A stretch of DNA of 64,000 nt from Streptococcus sanguinis (GCF_026781265.1 NZ_JAKUVC010000002.1:124001-188000); one strand, 5' to 3'; positions 1 through 7,543 are shown, counted from the first letter of the stretch. The notes: generated by a model not told the origin, from the letters alone. Numbers and translations are program-made.

Positions 1-362
1 TTTATCAAGGTCAGTTTAAGAAAGAAAAGCAAGAGTTTGTTGCTCGTAAGCTAGATGCTAAAGGATGGACAAAATATCTATCACTCAGTGTGCTTTGGTG
101 GTTGGTCTTTGGTTTGATTTATCAGTCTGTGGGGGCTAATCGTCCTTATCGTGATTCAATCACGGATGCGACAAATGGAGTAGGGCAAATCTTGATGACG
201 GCTGTTTATCGCGAACAGTGGATTTTCTGGGCAGCGACCAATATTTTTTCTATCTACCTCTGGTGGGGTGAAAGCCTTCAGATTCAAGGGAAATATTTGA
301 TTTATTTAATCAACAGTTTGGTCGGATGGTACCAGTGGAATAAGGCCGCTAAAAAAGCATAG
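1..362 (+). CDS. pnuC: Nicotinamide mononucleotide transporter, PnuC family (3' end only)
   Basis: The reading frame is open from the left window edge (first full codon at base 3) to the stop at 360-362, so only the last ~119 codons are seen. They hold the PnuC hallmark TDATNGVGQ, the WxFWxxTNxxSIxLWW type segment and an aromatic-rich tail ending in a Lys/Ala run. PnuC proteins carry nicotinamide riboside or its mononucleotide across the membrane for NAD synthesis. The GTG at 90 opens the same frame but lies inside the conserved region, so it is not the true start. No terminator follows before the next promoter region. Confidence 0.85.
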   Translation, partial: YQGQFKKEKQEFVARKLDAKGWTKYLSLSVLWWLVFGLIYQSVGANRPYRDSITDATNGVGQILMTAVYREQWIFWAATNIFSIYLWWGESLQIQGKYLIYLINSLVGWYQWNKAAKKA

Positions 363-473
363 TCCTATAAATGGAAAAAGAAATCGGATGCGACAATGTC
401 TCTCTTTCCTTTCGTCCTAAAAATATGGTAAACTAGTATTAGTAAAATTTATTAGATTTAGGAAGGAATGACC

Positions 474-1112
474 ATGAAAAAGAAGTACTTTCTGCTCTCC
501 CTAACTATCTTAGCCGGTCTCTCTCTATCTTCCTGTAGCCTTATTAAGAGCTATAGCAGTCGGAAAGCATCTAATTCTTCCAGTCGAGTTTCCCTGAGAG
601 ATGACAGCGATACAAGTAGTAGCAGTCGTAAAGAAAAAGATTCGTCAAAGACTACTGGTACGCAGCGGGTTGGATCTGATGATTATGACTATATTAGTAT
701 TCCTGATAATTGGATTAAGTTTACAGATGTAGATGGTGGCGACAGTGTCCAGTATACGGATGGAAGTGGCTATAACATTGTCACGATGAACGCTTATACA
801 AAAGAAAAAGCCAATATCGGAGAAGGTGAAGAATTCAACGCCGAAACCATTGCCCAACGGATTGCTTACCACTGGAAGGATAATAAGGAAGTCGATGATT
901 TTTGGGGAGCAAAGAGTACTGTAGCCGGCAATGAAGCCTTTCAGATTAATGTTATTTTAAAATCCACTCAAAACTTAACGGTTTGGGTCTTCAAACAAGG
1001 CGATAAGGTCTATATGATGTCCTTTGAGGGCGATGAAGATACTCTGTATGAGTTTATCCCCTATATCGAAGATACATGGAGCGTCAGCAAGGACGGTGGA
1101 AAAAGCATTTAG
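474..1112 (+). CDS. Secreted lipoprotein of unknown function
   Basis: The 212-residue product starts with a lipoprotein signal (KKK, hydrophobic core, lipobox LSSC), so it should be lipidated on Cys by Lgt and held on the outer membrane face. A Ser/Arg/Lys-rich low-complexity linker of ~45 residues follows, then a globular domain from about residue 65 with the segments ISIPDNWIKF and TVWVFKQGDKVYMMSF, which loosely recall PsbP/DcrB-like folds; that comparison is weak. I chose ATG 474 over ATG 468 because AGGAAGG at 460-466 is 7 nt from 474 and only 1 nt from 468. It is monocistronic, with a terminator at 1151. Confidence 0.8.
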   Translation: MKKKYFLLSLTILAGLSLSSCSLIKSYSSRKASNSSSRVSLRDDSDTSSSSRKEKDSSKTTGTQRVGSDDYDYISIPDNWIKFTDVDGGDSVQYTDGSGYNIVTMNAYTKEKANIGEGEEFNAETIAQRIAYHWKDNKEVDDFWGAKSTVAGNEAFQINVILKSTQNLTVWVFKQGDKVYMMSFEGDEDTLYEFIPYIEDTWSVSKDGGKSI

Positions 1113-1150
1113 CGACCGCATTTGATGATAACTCTCTAAGTTTATAAAAA

Positions 1151-1182
1151 GCAAATCTGGGACTCGTTCTCAGATTTTTTTG
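1151..1182 (+). terminator. Intrinsic terminator of the lipoprotein gene
   Basis: AAATCTG pairs with CAGATTT around a short loop and is followed directly by a run of T. It lies 40 nt after the lipoprotein stop. Confidence 0.8.
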
Positions 1183-1239
1183 TGAGGTGGAATATGTCAT
1201 ATTTTTGTGATTTGACAACATTTAAGAGCGCTCATTTTA

Positions 1240-1248
1240 TGATATAAT
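1240..1248 (+). promoter_or_regulatory. Extended -10 promoter of the YkgJ-type gene
   Basis: TGATATAAT is a perfect extended -10 box. TTGACA at 1212-1217 is too far upstream (25 nt) to act as its -35, so the extended -10 probably carries the promoter. The start codon is 31 nt downstream. Confidence 0.6.
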
Positions 1249-1279
1249 AAAAACAATTTGAATACAGAAAGAAAAATAT

Positions 1280-1774
1280 ATGACTCAAGAAATCGACCTT
1301 GAAAAGTACCATCAGTTAGCTCTGCAGAAGCAGAAAGAGCACCGAAAATTTTTAGCCAGTCTCAAGAAGAGACCACCAAAAAACCTCGATAAGATTGCCC
1401 AGCAGATCCATGATGAGGTCTTTGAGGAGATTGACTGTACAGCCTGCGCCAATTGCTGTAAAACTCTGGGGCCAGACTTTAAGGAAGCCGATATTGTCCG
1501 CATTGCCAAGTATTTCAAGATGAAGCTGCCGGCTTTTGAAGAGGAGTTTCTGCAGGTGGACGAAGACGGTGACAAGGTTTTCAAGGCGATGCCTTGTCCT
1601 TTTTTAGGTGGAGACAATCTCTGCTCGATCTACGATGTCCGGCCAAAGGCTTGCAGAGAATTTCCCCATACAGACCGAAAAAAGATTCATCAGATTAATC
1701 ATCTGACAATCAAAAATACCCTGACCTGTCCTGCGGCTTATCTCTTTGTGGAGAAGCTGCGGGATAGGTTGTAA
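1280..1774 (+). CDS. YkgJ-type cysteine-cluster (Zn/Fe-chelating) protein
   Basis: This 164-residue protein carries the CxxCxxCC motif (CTACANCC, about residues 53-60) and a second set of cysteines in CPFLGGDNLCSIYDVRPKAC, the pattern of the YkgJ family (PF03692). The family is predicted to bind zinc or an iron-sulfur centre; its biochemical role is unsettled. A charged helix (Lys/Gln-rich, residues 10-35) precedes the cluster. It has its own promoter just upstream. No operon partner is evident, because a structured element and a regulator gene follow. Confidence 0.85.
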   Translation: MTQEIDLEKYHQLALQKQKEHRKFLASLKKRPPKNLDKIAQQIHDEVFEEIDCTACANCCKTLGPDFKEADIVRIAKYFKMKLPAFEEEFLQVDEDGDKVFKAMPCPFLGGDNLCSIYDVRPKACREFPHTDRKKIHQINHLTIKNTLTCPAAYLFVEKLRDRL

Positions 1775-1840
1775 AATCCCCCTCTAAATCTTGTACAAAA
1801 ATTCTAGGGCGGAAGTATCTTATATGTGTTAGACTATAGT

Positions 1841-1954
1841 TAGAATTGAACACGGCCTAAAAGCTGTGTGAAAAAGATGAAATTTTCTCGGAGCAGGAGC
1901 CCCTCCGCCAATTTTCCTATTTTCACTTTGCTTTTAACGGCCTTAGTATCTTTT
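1841..1954 (+). ncRNA. Structured RNA-like element, copy A (upstream of the AraC gene)
   Basis: A ~114-nt stretch that can fold into a long imperfect hairpin: GGCCTAAAAGC pairs with GCTTTTAACGGCC, GTGAAAA (1868-1874) with TTTTCAC, and CGGAG with CTCCG in the centre. A local alternative, ACACGGC with GCTGTGT, competes for the same bases. A second copy with matching but changed pairs lies at 42643-42751, before deoD. The repeated fold and compensatory changes suggest a cis-acting RNA or a structured repeat; the type is not one I recognise. Confidence 0.55.
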
Positions 1955-1971
1955 GTGAGGTGAAAAAGAAT

Positions 1972-2805
1972 ATGATGCATCAATTCAATCGAACCATGGA
2001 ATATCTGGAAAGTAAGTTGGACGCAGAAGTGGACTTGCAGCAATTCCAGCAGCTATCAGGCTATTCTTATGCTCTCTTTAGCAGGCTCTTTTCCATCCTG
2101 GCAGATATGACTTTAGCGGAATATCTACGCAATCGCAGGCTGTCAGAAGCAGTGACAGACTTGCGGAAAAGCTCTGAGAAAGTCATTGATATAGCACTGA
2201 AATACGGCTATGAGTCTGCGGATGCCTTCAGCGCAGCCTTCAAGAAATTCCATGGTGTTACTCCCTCAGAAGTTCGAAATGGAAAACCTTATCGGGTCTT
2301 TCCTAGACTTCAATTATCCTTAAAGATTACAGGAGGAAAGAACATGGATATCAAGATTCAAAAGAAACCTGCTTTTACTGTGGCAGGCGTCCTATTTGAA
2401 GCTATTGACAATAGCCAGTGCCCGTCTGCATGGGAGAAGCTCTATGCAAATCACAGCTTTGAAAGCCTAGAAAGTCTGGGCAGTGGCCAATCCTTTGGTG
2501 TCTGCTCGGATGTCAAAGAAGGCGAAATCATCAACTATATGGCAGCTTATGATGTGACGGATAAAGCTAAAGCAGAAGAACTAGGTCTGTCAATCAAAGA
2601 AATCGCAGAAGCTGAATATGCCATCGTACCAGTCAAGGGGGCTATACCAGCCAGTATCCACCATGCTTGGAAATATGTCTTGGAAGTCTTTTTTCCAGAA
2701 ACTGGCTATCGCCACACAGGAGCACCAGACTTTGAAGTTTACACCGAGGGAGACATGTCCTCGCCAGACTATCAAATGGAACTCTGGATACCAGTGGTGA
2801 AATAA
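1972..2805 (+). CDS. AraC-family regulator with GyrI-like effector domain
   Basis: The N-terminal ~105 residues hold the two helix-turn-helix units of AraC proteins (VDLQQFQQLSGYSYALFSRL and VIDIALKYGYESADAFSAAF, ending GVTPSEVR). From about residue 125 a GyrI/BmrR-type small-molecule-binding domain follows, ending YQMELWIPVVK. Such proteins sense drugs or lipophilic cations and activate nearby genes. ATG 1972 is preferred; GTG 1960 and ATG 1975 are alternatives, with AGGTG at 1958-1962. A perfect AGGAGG lies inside the gene 7 nt before ATG 2344, exactly at the domain border, so the effector domain may also be made alone. A diverged tail of a similar gene lies at 3793-3893. Confidence 0.85.
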   Translation: MMHQFNRTMEYLESKLDAEVDLQQFQQLSGYSYALFSRLFSILADMTLAEYLRNRRLSEAVTDLRKSSEKVIDIALKYGYESADAFSAAFKKFHGVTPSEVRNGKPYRVFPRLQLSLKITGGKNMDIKIQKKPAFTVAGVLFEAIDNSQCPSAWEKLYANHSFESLESLGSGQSFGVCSDVKEGEIINYMAAYDVTDKAKAEELGLSIKEIAEAEYAIVPVKGAIPASIHHAWKYVLEVFFPETGYRHTGAPDFEVYTEGDMSSPDYQMELWIPVVK

Positions 2806-2858
2806 AATGGTGATTGCAAGTCATTTTTTAAGCGTTGATTACAGAGGAGGATGATGCT

Positions 2859-3785
2859 ATGCAGATGTATTTTGGGGACGTTTCTCTTTGTTATACATAT
2901 TCACTTGCGATGGCGTTGCATTCGTATGGTTATGATCTTCGCCCTGATTTTTTAGAAGCCATTATGGTGATGGGAAATGGTGCCAGTATTGTAAAGGAAG
3001 ATGAAAAACACCCCTTAGTCTTCTTTGATAATGGGATGCCAGATAGTTCTATCAGCCATTCTTTAAACATTCTGGGTTTTACCTATGATGAATACTATAT
3101 AAAGGATTCAAATGCGGAGAATCTTCTCTCTATCAGAGAGATCTTAAGCAAGTTCTTGCTCAGCGGCCCTGTTGTTCTTGGCCCTTTGGACATGGGGTAT
3201 CTGACTTATAATCCTAATCATATCCATTTGTATGGGGTGGACCATTTTGTTTCAGTTTATGATCTAGATGATGAGTTTATCTATTTCCATGATCCAGCAG
3301 GCTTTGCTTGTATGAAAATGAGTTTCTCAGAATTTTCGAAAGCCTGGGAAGCTAAAAATATTGACTATAAAAGAGGTTCTTTTTCCATGTGGGGAAACTT
3401 TAAAAAAATCAAATCTCCTACTTCCAAAGAAGTTTACCAGGAAACATCTATGTTGATGAAGCAACGATATGAAGACGGCGAGGAGAACGTGATAGCAAGA
3501 TATGCTAAGTCGGTAGCGAACAATGGCTTGAATGAAGAACAAAAACATCTTCATCAATACTTTAGTTTCAAATTAGCTTCTATCAGAAATCTATACATGA
3601 GCAACTTCTTAAAAGACCACGATATTGTCAGATCTGAACTAAAAGAAAATTTAGCAAAATTGTTTGGCCAAGCTCATCTATTTTGTATCAAGGAAGATTA
3701 TCAGAAACTGTCAGAAGTCTTGTATGATATTGCAGCGCTAGATAGTAAATTTAGAGATTTGTGTATTCACTATAAAGAAGAGTAG
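2859..3785 (+). CDS. BtrH-like (C39-type papain fold) protein
   Basis: The 308-residue protein starts with MQMYFGDVSLCYTYSLAMAL, in which Cys11 sits in the consensus seen in butirosin-BtrH N-terminal and C39-like domains. His129 (GVDHFVSVYDLDD) and Asp145 (YFHDPAG) complete a likely Cys-His-Asp triad. Related proteins act as acyltransferases or peptidases, often near peptide or secondary-metabolite genes, but no such genes are here. The C-terminal ~130 residues look helical. Start ATG 2859 is set by GAGGAGG at 2844-2850; the upstream TTG 2835 lies before that site. The gene sits between an AraC/GyrI gene and a remnant of a similar gene's 3' end. Confidence 0.65.
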   Translation: MQMYFGDVSLCYTYSLAMALHSYGYDLRPDFLEAIMVMGNGASIVKEDEKHPLVFFDNGMPDSSISHSLNILGFTYDEYYIKDSNAENLLSIREILSKFLLSGPVVLGPLDMGYLTYNPNHIHLYGVDHFVSVYDLDDEFIYFHDPAGFACMKMSFSEFSKAWEAKNIDYKRGSFSMWGNFKKIKSPTSKEVYQETSMLMKQRYEDGEENVIARYAKSVANNGLNEEQKHLHQYFSFKLASIRNLYMSNFLKDHDIVRSELKENLAKLFGQAHLFCIKEDYQKLSEVLYDIAALDSKFRDLCIHYKEE

Positions 3786-3792
3786 AAGAAGT

Positions 3793-3893
3793 GAGAAAAA
3801 CGAAGATGCTGTTTGGGAAAAATGTAATGCAGCAGAATCAAAACAAGAGCCACCCAACTATCAAATGAGAGTCTGGATTCCAGTAGTGAAATA
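3793..3893 (+). pseudogene. Remnant of a GyrI-like gene 3' end
   Basis: The frame ending at TAG 3891-3893 reads ...PPNYQMRVWIPVVK, nearly the same as the end of the AraC/GyrI protein (SPDYQMELWIPVVK at 2760-2805). It has no start codon or ribosome site, and the residues upstream do not match that protein closely. It therefore looks like what is left of a paralogous GyrI gene, or of a tandem duplication into which the BtrH-like gene was placed. Confidence 0.6.
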
Positions 3894-3903
3894 GATTAGA
3901 AAC

Positions 3904-3936
3904 CAGCCGTTTATTTTTGATCGGCTGATATTTTTG
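3904..3936 (+). terminator. Terminator after the BtrH-like gene region
   Basis: CAGCCG (3904-3909) pairs with CGGCTG (3922-3927), followed by ATATTTTTG. It separates this group from the HAD gene promoter (TGGTATAAT ending at 3952). Confidence 0.65.
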
Positions 3937-3985
3937 TAGCTTGTGGTATAATGAAGCTACTACAGTTACAGAAAGGATTTCGATT

Positions 3986-4675
3986 TTGTCATACAGATTT
4001 CTACTTTTCGACCTAGATCACACGCTGCTGGATTTTGATACGGCAGAAGACATCGCCTTGACTCATTTTTTGGAGGAGCAGGGCGTAACGGATATTCAAA
4101 CCTACAAAGACTATTATATTCCCATGAACAAGGGGCTTTGGCGGAATCTGGAGCAGGGGAAAATCACCAAGCCTGAGCTGGTCAATACGCGTTTTTCTCG
4201 TCTTTTTGCCCATTTTGGCATAGAGAAGGATGGCTCCGAGTTAGCCTTCCTTTATCAGCAGCAAATTGCTCAGCAAGGACAAACTTACGCTGGTGCTAGC
4301 GAGCTTTTGGACAACTTGACAGCAGCTGATTATGAGATTTACGGAGCGACCAATGGTATCACGGCTATTCAGACCGGCCGTATGGCTCATTCCGATATTT
4401 CACCCTATTTTAACCACATTTTCATCTCGGAGAAGATGGAGACTCAGAAGCCCGAAGCTTTGTTTTATGAAAAAATAGCAGAGCAGATACCAGATTTTGA
4501 CCTGTCTCAGACTTTGATGATTGGAGACTCCTTGACAGCTGATATTGCTGGCGCTAATAATGCCGGACTGGACTCTCTCTGGTACAATCCCAAGCAGCTA
4601 GAAAATAAAAGTCTTTTTCAGCCGACCTATACCGCTTATTCTTATGATGAGATTATCAGACTCTTGGTTCCATAA
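3986..4675 (+). CDS. HAD-superfamily phosphatase, YjjG-type nucleotidase
   Basis: The 229-residue protein has HAD motif I FDLDHTLLDF near the N-terminus, motif II in YGATNGI, motif III lysine in EKMETQKPE and motif IV in MIGDSLTADIAGA. The cap is of the YjjG/YfnB type, which dephosphorylates non-canonical pyrimidine nucleotides, so a house-cleaning nucleotidase role is likely. I place the start at TTG 3986, giving MSYRFLLFD, 8 nt after GAAAGGA. The -10 box TATAAT at 3947-3952 lies inside the upstream open frame, so an earlier start is excluded. Confidence 0.8.
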   Translation: MSYRFLLFDLDHTLLDFDTAEDIALTHFLEEQGVTDIQTYKDYYIPMNKGLWRNLEQGKITKPELVNTRFSRLFAHFGIEKDGSELAFLYQQQIAQQGQTYAGASELLDNLTAADYEIYGATNGITAIQTGRMAHSDISPYFNHIFISEKMETQKPEALFYEKIAEQIPDFDLSQTLMIGDSLTADIAGANNAGLDSLWYNPKQLENKSLFQPTYTAYSYDEIIRLLVP

Positions 4676-4741
4676 GGAGACTGCAAATGAAAAACAATTG
4701 TCCTTTTAAACAAGAAAGACTAATCTAAAAAATTTTTAACT

Positions 4742-4785
4742 CTGTCAAGAAAAAAACTTGACAGCTGTTTTTAATCTGCTATAAT
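4742..4785 (+). promoter_or_regulatory. rpsP promoter overlapping an inverted repeat
   Basis: TTGACA (4758-4763), a 16-nt spacer and TGCTATAAT (4777-4785) form a strong promoter. CTGTCAAG and CTTGACAG, separated by seven A, form a perfect 8-bp inverted repeat whose right arm contains the -35 box. It may be an operator or the stem of an upstream terminator. Confidence 0.75.
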
Positions 4786-4851
4786 AGAACATGTGCTTAA
4801 TAGCTCTGCTATTTCACCAAAAGAAAAAAATAAAGAAAAGAGACCTTAATA

Positions 4852-5124
4852 ATGGCAGTAAAAATCCGTTTGACTCGCATGGGTTCTAAGAAAAAACCTT
4901 TCTACCGTATCAATGTTGCAGACTCACGTTCACCTCGTGACGGACGTTTCATCGAAACAGTTGGTACTTACAACCCACTTGTAGCTGAAAACCAAGTGAC
5001 TTTGAAGGAAGACCGTATCCTTGAGTGGTTGGGTAATGGTGCACAACCTTCTGATACTGTACGCAACATCCTTTCAAAAGAAGGCGTATTGAAGAAATTC
5101 CACGATTCAAAATACTCTAAATAA
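4852..5124 (+). CDS. rpsP: 30S ribosomal protein S16
   Basis: The 90-residue product matches S16 throughout: [20 protein letters not shown] at the start and [15 protein letters not shown] in the centre. S16 binds 16S rRNA early in assembly of the small subunit. The gene follows a strong promoter and a ~65-nt A-rich leader and is co-transcribed with khpA 19 nt downstream, the usual streptococcal pairing. Confidence 0.98.
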   Translation: MAVKIRLTRMGSKKKPFYRINVADSRSPRDGRFIETVGTYNPLVAENQVTLKEDRILEWLGNGAQPSDTVRNILSKEGVLKKFHDSKYSK

Positions 5125-5143
5125 TAGAAGCGTAGGTTGACAT

Positions 5144-5383
5144 ATGGACACGATTGAAAATCTAATTATTGCGATAGTGAAACCTTTGATTTCACAGCCA
5201 GATGCCTTAACTATCAAGATTGAGGATACACCTGAATTTTTAGAATATCACCTGGATCTTGATCAGAGTGATGTTGGACGTGTAATCGGTCGTAAAGGTC
5301 GTACTATCTCCGCTATAAGGACGATTGTTTACTCTGTCCCAACCGAGTACAAAAAGGTTCGCATCGTCATTGATGAGAAATAG
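5144..5383 (+). CDS. khpA: KH-domain RNA-binding protein KhpA (YlqC)
   Basis: A single KH domain fills this 79-residue protein; the RNA-contacting GxxG loop lies in [19 protein letters not shown]. In pneumococcus KhpA pairs with KhpB (Jag/EloR) to bind many RNAs and help control cell elongation. It follows rpsP and ends at a terminator, so it should be made in step with ribosomal protein. Confidence 0.95.
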   Translation: MDTIENLIIAIVKPLISQPDALTIKIEDTPEFLEYHLDLDQSDVGRVIGRKGRTISAIRTIVYSVPTEYKKVRIVIDEK

Positions 5384-5387
5384 GAAG

Positions 5388-5414
5388 CAGCGGGGCTATG
5401 TGTCCCGTTTTTTT
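5388..5414 (+). terminator. rpsP-khpA terminator
   Basis: CGGG (5391-5394) pairs with CCCG (5404-5407), followed by seven T. Confidence 0.7.
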
Positions 5415-5635
5415 CTATTTCTCTTAGCGAACTGAGTGCGCAGCTCTCAAGTGAGCTTAGGGAAATTGATGCCCAGCAAAGCGTGGGTACAAGCCCCTTA
5501 ATGAAATAAGCCGTTAGGCGCAGTTGAATTTAGGGGAATTGATGCAGTTCGAGCGTATGTGAGAACTAGACACTTCATTTAAGAGAAGAACGAAATGCAG
5601 GGGCGAGTTAAGGGAAACTCGAAGCCGGAGGACAT
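5415..5635 (+). promoter_or_regulatory. Long leader with two degenerate ~54-bp repeats before the Imm5-like/ktr group
   Basis: Two related blocks, TTAGGGAAATTGATGC (5456) and TTAGGGGAATTGATGC (5528), are each followed by AGCGT and end near CTTMATxxxTAAG. A third partial match is CGAGTTAAGGGAAACTCG (5604-5621), which forms a hairpin just before the GGAGG site of the next gene. No gene or known riboswitch is recognised here. Confidence 0.45.
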
Positions 5636-6187
5636 ATGAAGCCAGAAGATTATGCTTGGAACGCTCATGAGCGCAAGTGTTATGAGAATAGCCAAGTGAT
5701 TTTACCGAGCCCATACAAGCTGAAAATCCTGGATGATGGTGAGAAGAGATTGGAATTGGAGCTTGTTTTGGAGGAACTTCCTCAAGGGAAACTGGCTCGA
5801 TGGGCTATGAAAATGGCGTCAAGCTTTATAGCTTTGATAGATGCGGAAGATGAGTCTGAAAAGCAGAAGATTTTGACTCAGGTAAGAGCGATTTTTCAGG
5901 CTCGACTTGATGGTAGGGCATCTGCCTATGAACTAAGGCAGGCTGGTTTCTTGGCTAACAAACTGTCGCAGCAAGCCCAATCACAAATCGGTAAATATGC
6001 TGCGCGTGTTTTTGCCCAAGGAGTCGCAACAGGCCACATGCGGGGCCATGCTATTGTCGCAGCGGATTATGCCATCAAAGTCAGAAATTTGCAGAGTCCA
6101 GATGATATGCAGCGGGCTGTCAAGGAAAGAGAAAGACAGATAGAGTTAGCCTCTGCTTTTATTAGATCAGGAAAGGAAACTTTATGA
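5636..6187 (+). CDS. Putative immunity protein (Imm5-like) or related helical protein
   Basis: The 183-residue protein has an all-helical C-terminal half with the pattern ARVFAQGVATGHMRGHAIVAADYAIK, which recalls the AA..AGHAVATAHV..HALGAA.YA.KA repeat of Imm5-like putative immunity proteins. I see no toxin gene nearby. The start is fixed by GGAGG at 5627-5631. Its stop overlaps the start of ktrB (ATGA), so translation of both is probably coupled; this suggests a role tied to potassium uptake or simple operon capture rather than toxin immunity. The family assignment is tentative. Confidence 0.5.
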   Translation: MKPEDYAWNAHERKCYENSQVILPSPYKLKILDDGEKRLELELVLEELPQGKLARWAMKMASSFIALIDAEDESEKQKILTQVRAIFQARLDGRASAYELRQAGFLANKLSQQAQSQIGKYAARVFAQGVATGHMRGHAIVAADYAIKVRNLQSPDDMQRAVKERERQIELASAFIRSGKETL

Positions 6188-7533
6188 AGCATTTATTTTC
6201 ACGCTTGTCACCAGCGCAAAAGATTATCTTGTCTTTTCTTCTGGTGATATTCTGTGGCTCCTTGCTACTCAGTCTGCCTTGGGTGCAGACGGCAAGTTCC
6301 CAAGCGAGCTATCTGGATCATCTTTTTACAGCTGTCTCGATGGTCTGTGTGACAGGGCTTTTTACTCAATCGGTTGTGGATACATACAATGTCTGGGGAC
6401 AGCTCCTTTGTATGTTGCTGATTCAGATTGGTGGTTTGGGAATCCTGACTTTTATCGGATTTTTCACCATGGAAAGTCGGAAAAAGCTCAGCCTCAAGGA
6501 TCGCCGTATTCTGCGAGATAGTTTTAGTTATGGTCACAATCGTACCTTAGGTCAATTTGTCCGTTCGATTTTTATCACGACTTTTGCTATCGAAGGACTG
6601 GGTGCGCTCCTTCTCATGATTCGCTTCATTCCCAAGTTTGGTATGAGAAAAGGGATTTTTAATTCTATCTTTTTAGCCATTTCTGCATTTTGTAATGCGG
6701 GCTTTGATAATTTTGGTAATGATAGCCTACTGGGCTTTCAGACAGATGTTTTGGTTAATATCACCTTGGCTCTCCTCATCATCACTGGGGGACTGGGCTT
6801 TATGGTCTGGTTTGACTTGGCGACTAAATTGGGAGGAAAACAGAAGGAGCTTCACTTTCATACCAAGGTAGTCTTGCTGCTGACTGCTGGTCTCCTAGTT
6901 TTTGGGACGGTCACGAGTCTCTGGACGGAGTATAATAATCCTGGAACGATTGGCAATCTTTCCTTTGGCGATAAGCTACTGGTCAGCTTTTTTCAGACAG
7001 TCAGTATGAGGACAGCTGGCTTTGCTTCCATTGATTATACAGCTGCTCGTCCAGTAACCCTGTTTATCTATCTGCTCCAGATGTTTCTGGGAGGGGCTCC
7101 GGGTGGTACAGCGGGCGGTCTGAAAATTACGACCTTCCTAGTTCTTTTTCTTTTTGCTCGAAAGGAAATCCTGGGCTTGCCTCATACCAATATGGGACGG
7201 AGAACGCTGTCTCCTCAGCTAGTGCAGAAGGCTTTTGGTGTGACAGTGATTTTTCAGCTGACATTTCTGCTTGGTCTTTTGGCTCTTGGGCTAGTGACCG
7301 ATAGCAGTCATCGTTTTATTTACCTGATATTTGAGACTGTGTCGGCATTGGCTACAGTTGGTGTCACGGCCAATATCACTACCAGCCTCAATACAGCTGG
7401 TATGATTTTGATTATGTTGCTAATGTTTATTGGACGGGTGGGGCCGCTGACTCTTATGGTCAGTCTCAACCATTATCAACCGAAGAAGGCTGCAACCTTG
7501 CATTACAGCAAGGCGGACATTATGATTGGATAG
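6184..7533 (+). CDS. ktrB: Potassium uptake channel subunit KtrB/TrkH
   Basis: The 449-residue membrane protein has the four M1-P-M2 repeats of the Trk/Ktr/HKT family. Selectivity-filter loops are visible as VCVTGLF, AFCNAGFDNFG, SMRTAGFASID and ATVGVTANIT. It forms the dimeric K+ pore driven by Na+ or the membrane potential. It overlaps the upstream gene by 4 nt and is followed by ktrA, its cytoplasmic gate, as usual. Length and motifs are complete. Confidence 0.93.
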   Translation: MKHLFSRLSPAQKIILSFLLVIFCGSLLLSLPWVQTASSQASYLDHLFTAVSMVCVTGLFTQSVVDTYNVWGQLLCMLLIQIGGLGILTFIGFFTMESRKKLSLKDRRILRDSFSYGHNRTLGQFVRSIFITTFAIEGLGALLLMIRFIPKFGMRKGIFNSIFLAISAFCNAGFDNFGNDSLLGFQTDVLVNITLALLIITGGLGFMVWFDLATKLGGKQKELHFHTKVVLLLTAGLLVFGTVTSLWTEYNNPGTIGNLSFGDKLLVSFFQTVSMRTAGFASIDYTAARPVTLFIYLLQMFLGGAPGGTAGGLKITTFLVLFLFARKEILGLPHTNMGRRTLSPQLVQKAFGVTVIFQLTFLLGLLALGLVTDSSHRFIYLIFETVSALATVGVTANITTSLNTAGMILIMLLMFIGRVGPLTLMVSLNHYQPKKAATLHYSKADIMIG

Positions 7534-7543
7534 GAGAAAAGAA

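Noticed and set aside
2590..2824. Several short open frames in other frames over the GyrI domain
   Set aside because: No ribosome sites and no likeness; they shadow the regulator gene.
4687..4728. 13-codon ORF with AAGGAGA upstream, after the HAD gene
   Set aside because: The site is well placed, but the product (MKNNCPFKQERLI) is tiny, has no known family and could be chance.
5415..5635. c-di-AMP (ydaO) riboswitch before ktrBA
   Set aside because: The conserved ydaO core sequences are absent, although the gene class made it plausible.
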